NCBI GenBank assembly: GCA_021413665.1
Contig: JAIOPW010000275.1
Coordinates: 1-9,455, forward strand
Length of the DNA stretch: 9,455 bases
Source: Rhodocyclales bacterium
GTDB taxonomy: Bacteria > Pseudomonadota > Gammaproteobacteria > Burkholderiales > Rhodocyclaceae
Reading direction: 5' to 3'
Shown here: piece by piece, positions 8,836-9,455 of the stretch
Numbering within the stretch: position 1 is the stretch's first letter
Layout of the letters: each line of letters begins with the position of its first letter
Notes under the pieces: model-generated
Seen by the model: only the letters and a program-made list of their open reading frames with translations
Database searches by the model: none
What the model was told of the DNA's origin: nothing
Made by a program: the position numbers and the translations under genes

Positions 8836-9455
8836 GAGCCGTCTCCGTTACGCAGCAGCCAGTCCATCCGGTCGCGGATCTTGCGCACCCAGTCCTGGGC
8901 GAGCCCCGGAGCGTTGGCCAGTTCGTCGAGCACCGCCAGCGCGGGGCGCCTTGCGGCCACGCTGCGATTGAAGCGCGCCAGGCTGACGGCGCCGGCCGGC
9001 CGCTCGATGTGGGTCAGGGCATCGCCGGCAACGCATTCACCCGGCGTCAGGACGCGGAAATACCAGCCGGCCACACCGTGTTCGGCGACGAAGGCGGCAA
9101 CCCCCTCGACGCCGCAGCGCGCGTCGATCTTCCAGCACGGCGTGCGTGGCTGGGCGATCTGCAGCCGCGCCGCGCCGAGCGCGAAAATGTCGCCGATGCA
9201 GGCCTGCCCTTCGGTGATGCCGCGCGTCGAGAGGTTCTCGCCCAGCCCGCCTGGCACCAGGTGGCGCGCTCCGGGGAAGGCCGCCGCCAGCATCGCGTGG
9301 TGTTCGACCGGAAACAGATGTACGGCCTTCTCGCCGCCGCCGTGGGCGCGCGGGTCGGCATGCTCGTCGCCGGCGAGGCCCTCGGGGCCGATCACGCAAC
9401 AGCCGGCGACCGGCTCCTTGGCGATCGCGCTGCCGCGGCTTTCGCCCGGCAGGAA
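8832..9455 (-). CDS. MOSC domain protein, YiiM-like (5' partial)
   Basis: MOSC domains are related to the C-terminal domain of molybdenum cofactor sulfurase; members such as YiiM are linked to molybdenum-cofactor-dependent reduction of hydroxylated compounds. The frame is open to the window edge, giving 207 residues. Numbering from the edge: GSAIAKEPVAG (8-18), GLAGDEHAD and the following RAHGG (26-40), PGGLGENLSTRG (68-79), and the conserved cysteine in QPRTPCWKID (C107), all as in YiiM. The C-terminal part SLARFNRSVAARRPAL onward (about 158-200) matches the three-helix '3-alpha' domain that follows MOSC in this family. A GTG at 9395-9393 is not the real start, because family-like sequence continues upstream of it. 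About 15 residues are probably missing. The tandem CC at 19-20 is a small oddity. The TGA stop overlaps the TTG start of the MFS gene. Biochemical role in this organism not known. Confidence 0.92.
   Translation of the reverse strand, partial: FLPGESRGSAIAKEPVAGCCVIGPEGLAGDEHADPRAHGGGEKAVHLFPVEHHAMLAAAFPGARHLVPGGLGENLSTRGITEGQACIGDIFALGAARLQIAQPRTPCWKIDARCGVEGVAAFVAEHGVAGWYFRVLTPGECVAGDALTHIERPAGAVSLARFNRSVAARRPALAVLDELANAPGLAQDWVRKIRDRMDWLLRNGDGS
8843..8846 (-). promoter_or_regulatory. Shine-Dalgarno GGAG supporting the TTG start of the MFS gene
   Basis: On the minus strand GGAG is followed by 7 nt and then TTG. It lies inside the last codons of the MOSC gene and is the best-spaced ribosome-binding site I found in the window. 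It decides the rare TTG start. Confidence 0.65.

Noticed and set aside
9393..9395. GTG as the start of the MOSC gene
   Set aside because: The frame upstream encodes GSAIAKEPVAG, which matches the N-terminal part of YiiM-like proteins, so the true start is outside the window.

Overview
The window is GC-rich (roughly two-thirds G+C in the genes) and densely coded. It reads as ordinary chromosome of a betaproteobacterium. I infer a Rhodocyclales-like relative from the protein sequences and from the order response regulator – trkA – trkH – hemE – priA, recalled from that group and not searched here. No tRNA, rRNA, CRISPR array, insertion sequence or phage gene is visible. Both window edges cut through genes.

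Left part (1-4128, + strand): a close-packed run of a 5'-truncated NtrX-type response regulator, trkA and trkH, with gaps of 6 and 18 nt. It looks like one transcript that joins a two-component regulator to the two core parts of the Trk potassium uptake system: TrkA (cytoplasmic NAD-binding gating subunit) and TrkH (membrane pore). The regulator keeps a complete receiver domain and a Fis-type DNA-binding helix-turn-helix. Its central AAA+ domain has lost the ATP-binding and sigma54-contact motifs.

Middle (4150-7654, + strand): hemE (uroporphyrinogen decarboxylase) has its own candidate extended -10 promoter. It is followed by a 384-nt non-coding gap and then priA (replication restart helicase). 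The gap is the most unusual DNA in the window. It holds a 70-nt stretch of about 29% G+C, an AT-rich inverted repeat, and four DnaA-box-like nonamers, one a perfect TTATCCACA. Three of the four are packed into 35 nt and form a hairpin-capable palindrome followed by a T-rich run. This could be a DnaA-bound regulatory site for priA, a DnaA-titration site, an origin-like element, or a hemE terminator.

Right part (7651-9455, - strand): a two-gene operon facing the opposite way, made of a YiiM-like MOSC-domain protein (5' end beyond the window) and a 12-TM major facilitator transporter. The transporter starts at a TTG that overlaps the MOSC stop codon. Its own stop codon interlocks with that of priA in one CTAG, so there is no spacer between the convergent genes.

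Most of the window is housekeeping sequence. The two places that merit attention are the degenerate NtrX-like ATPase domain and the hemE-priA intergenic region.
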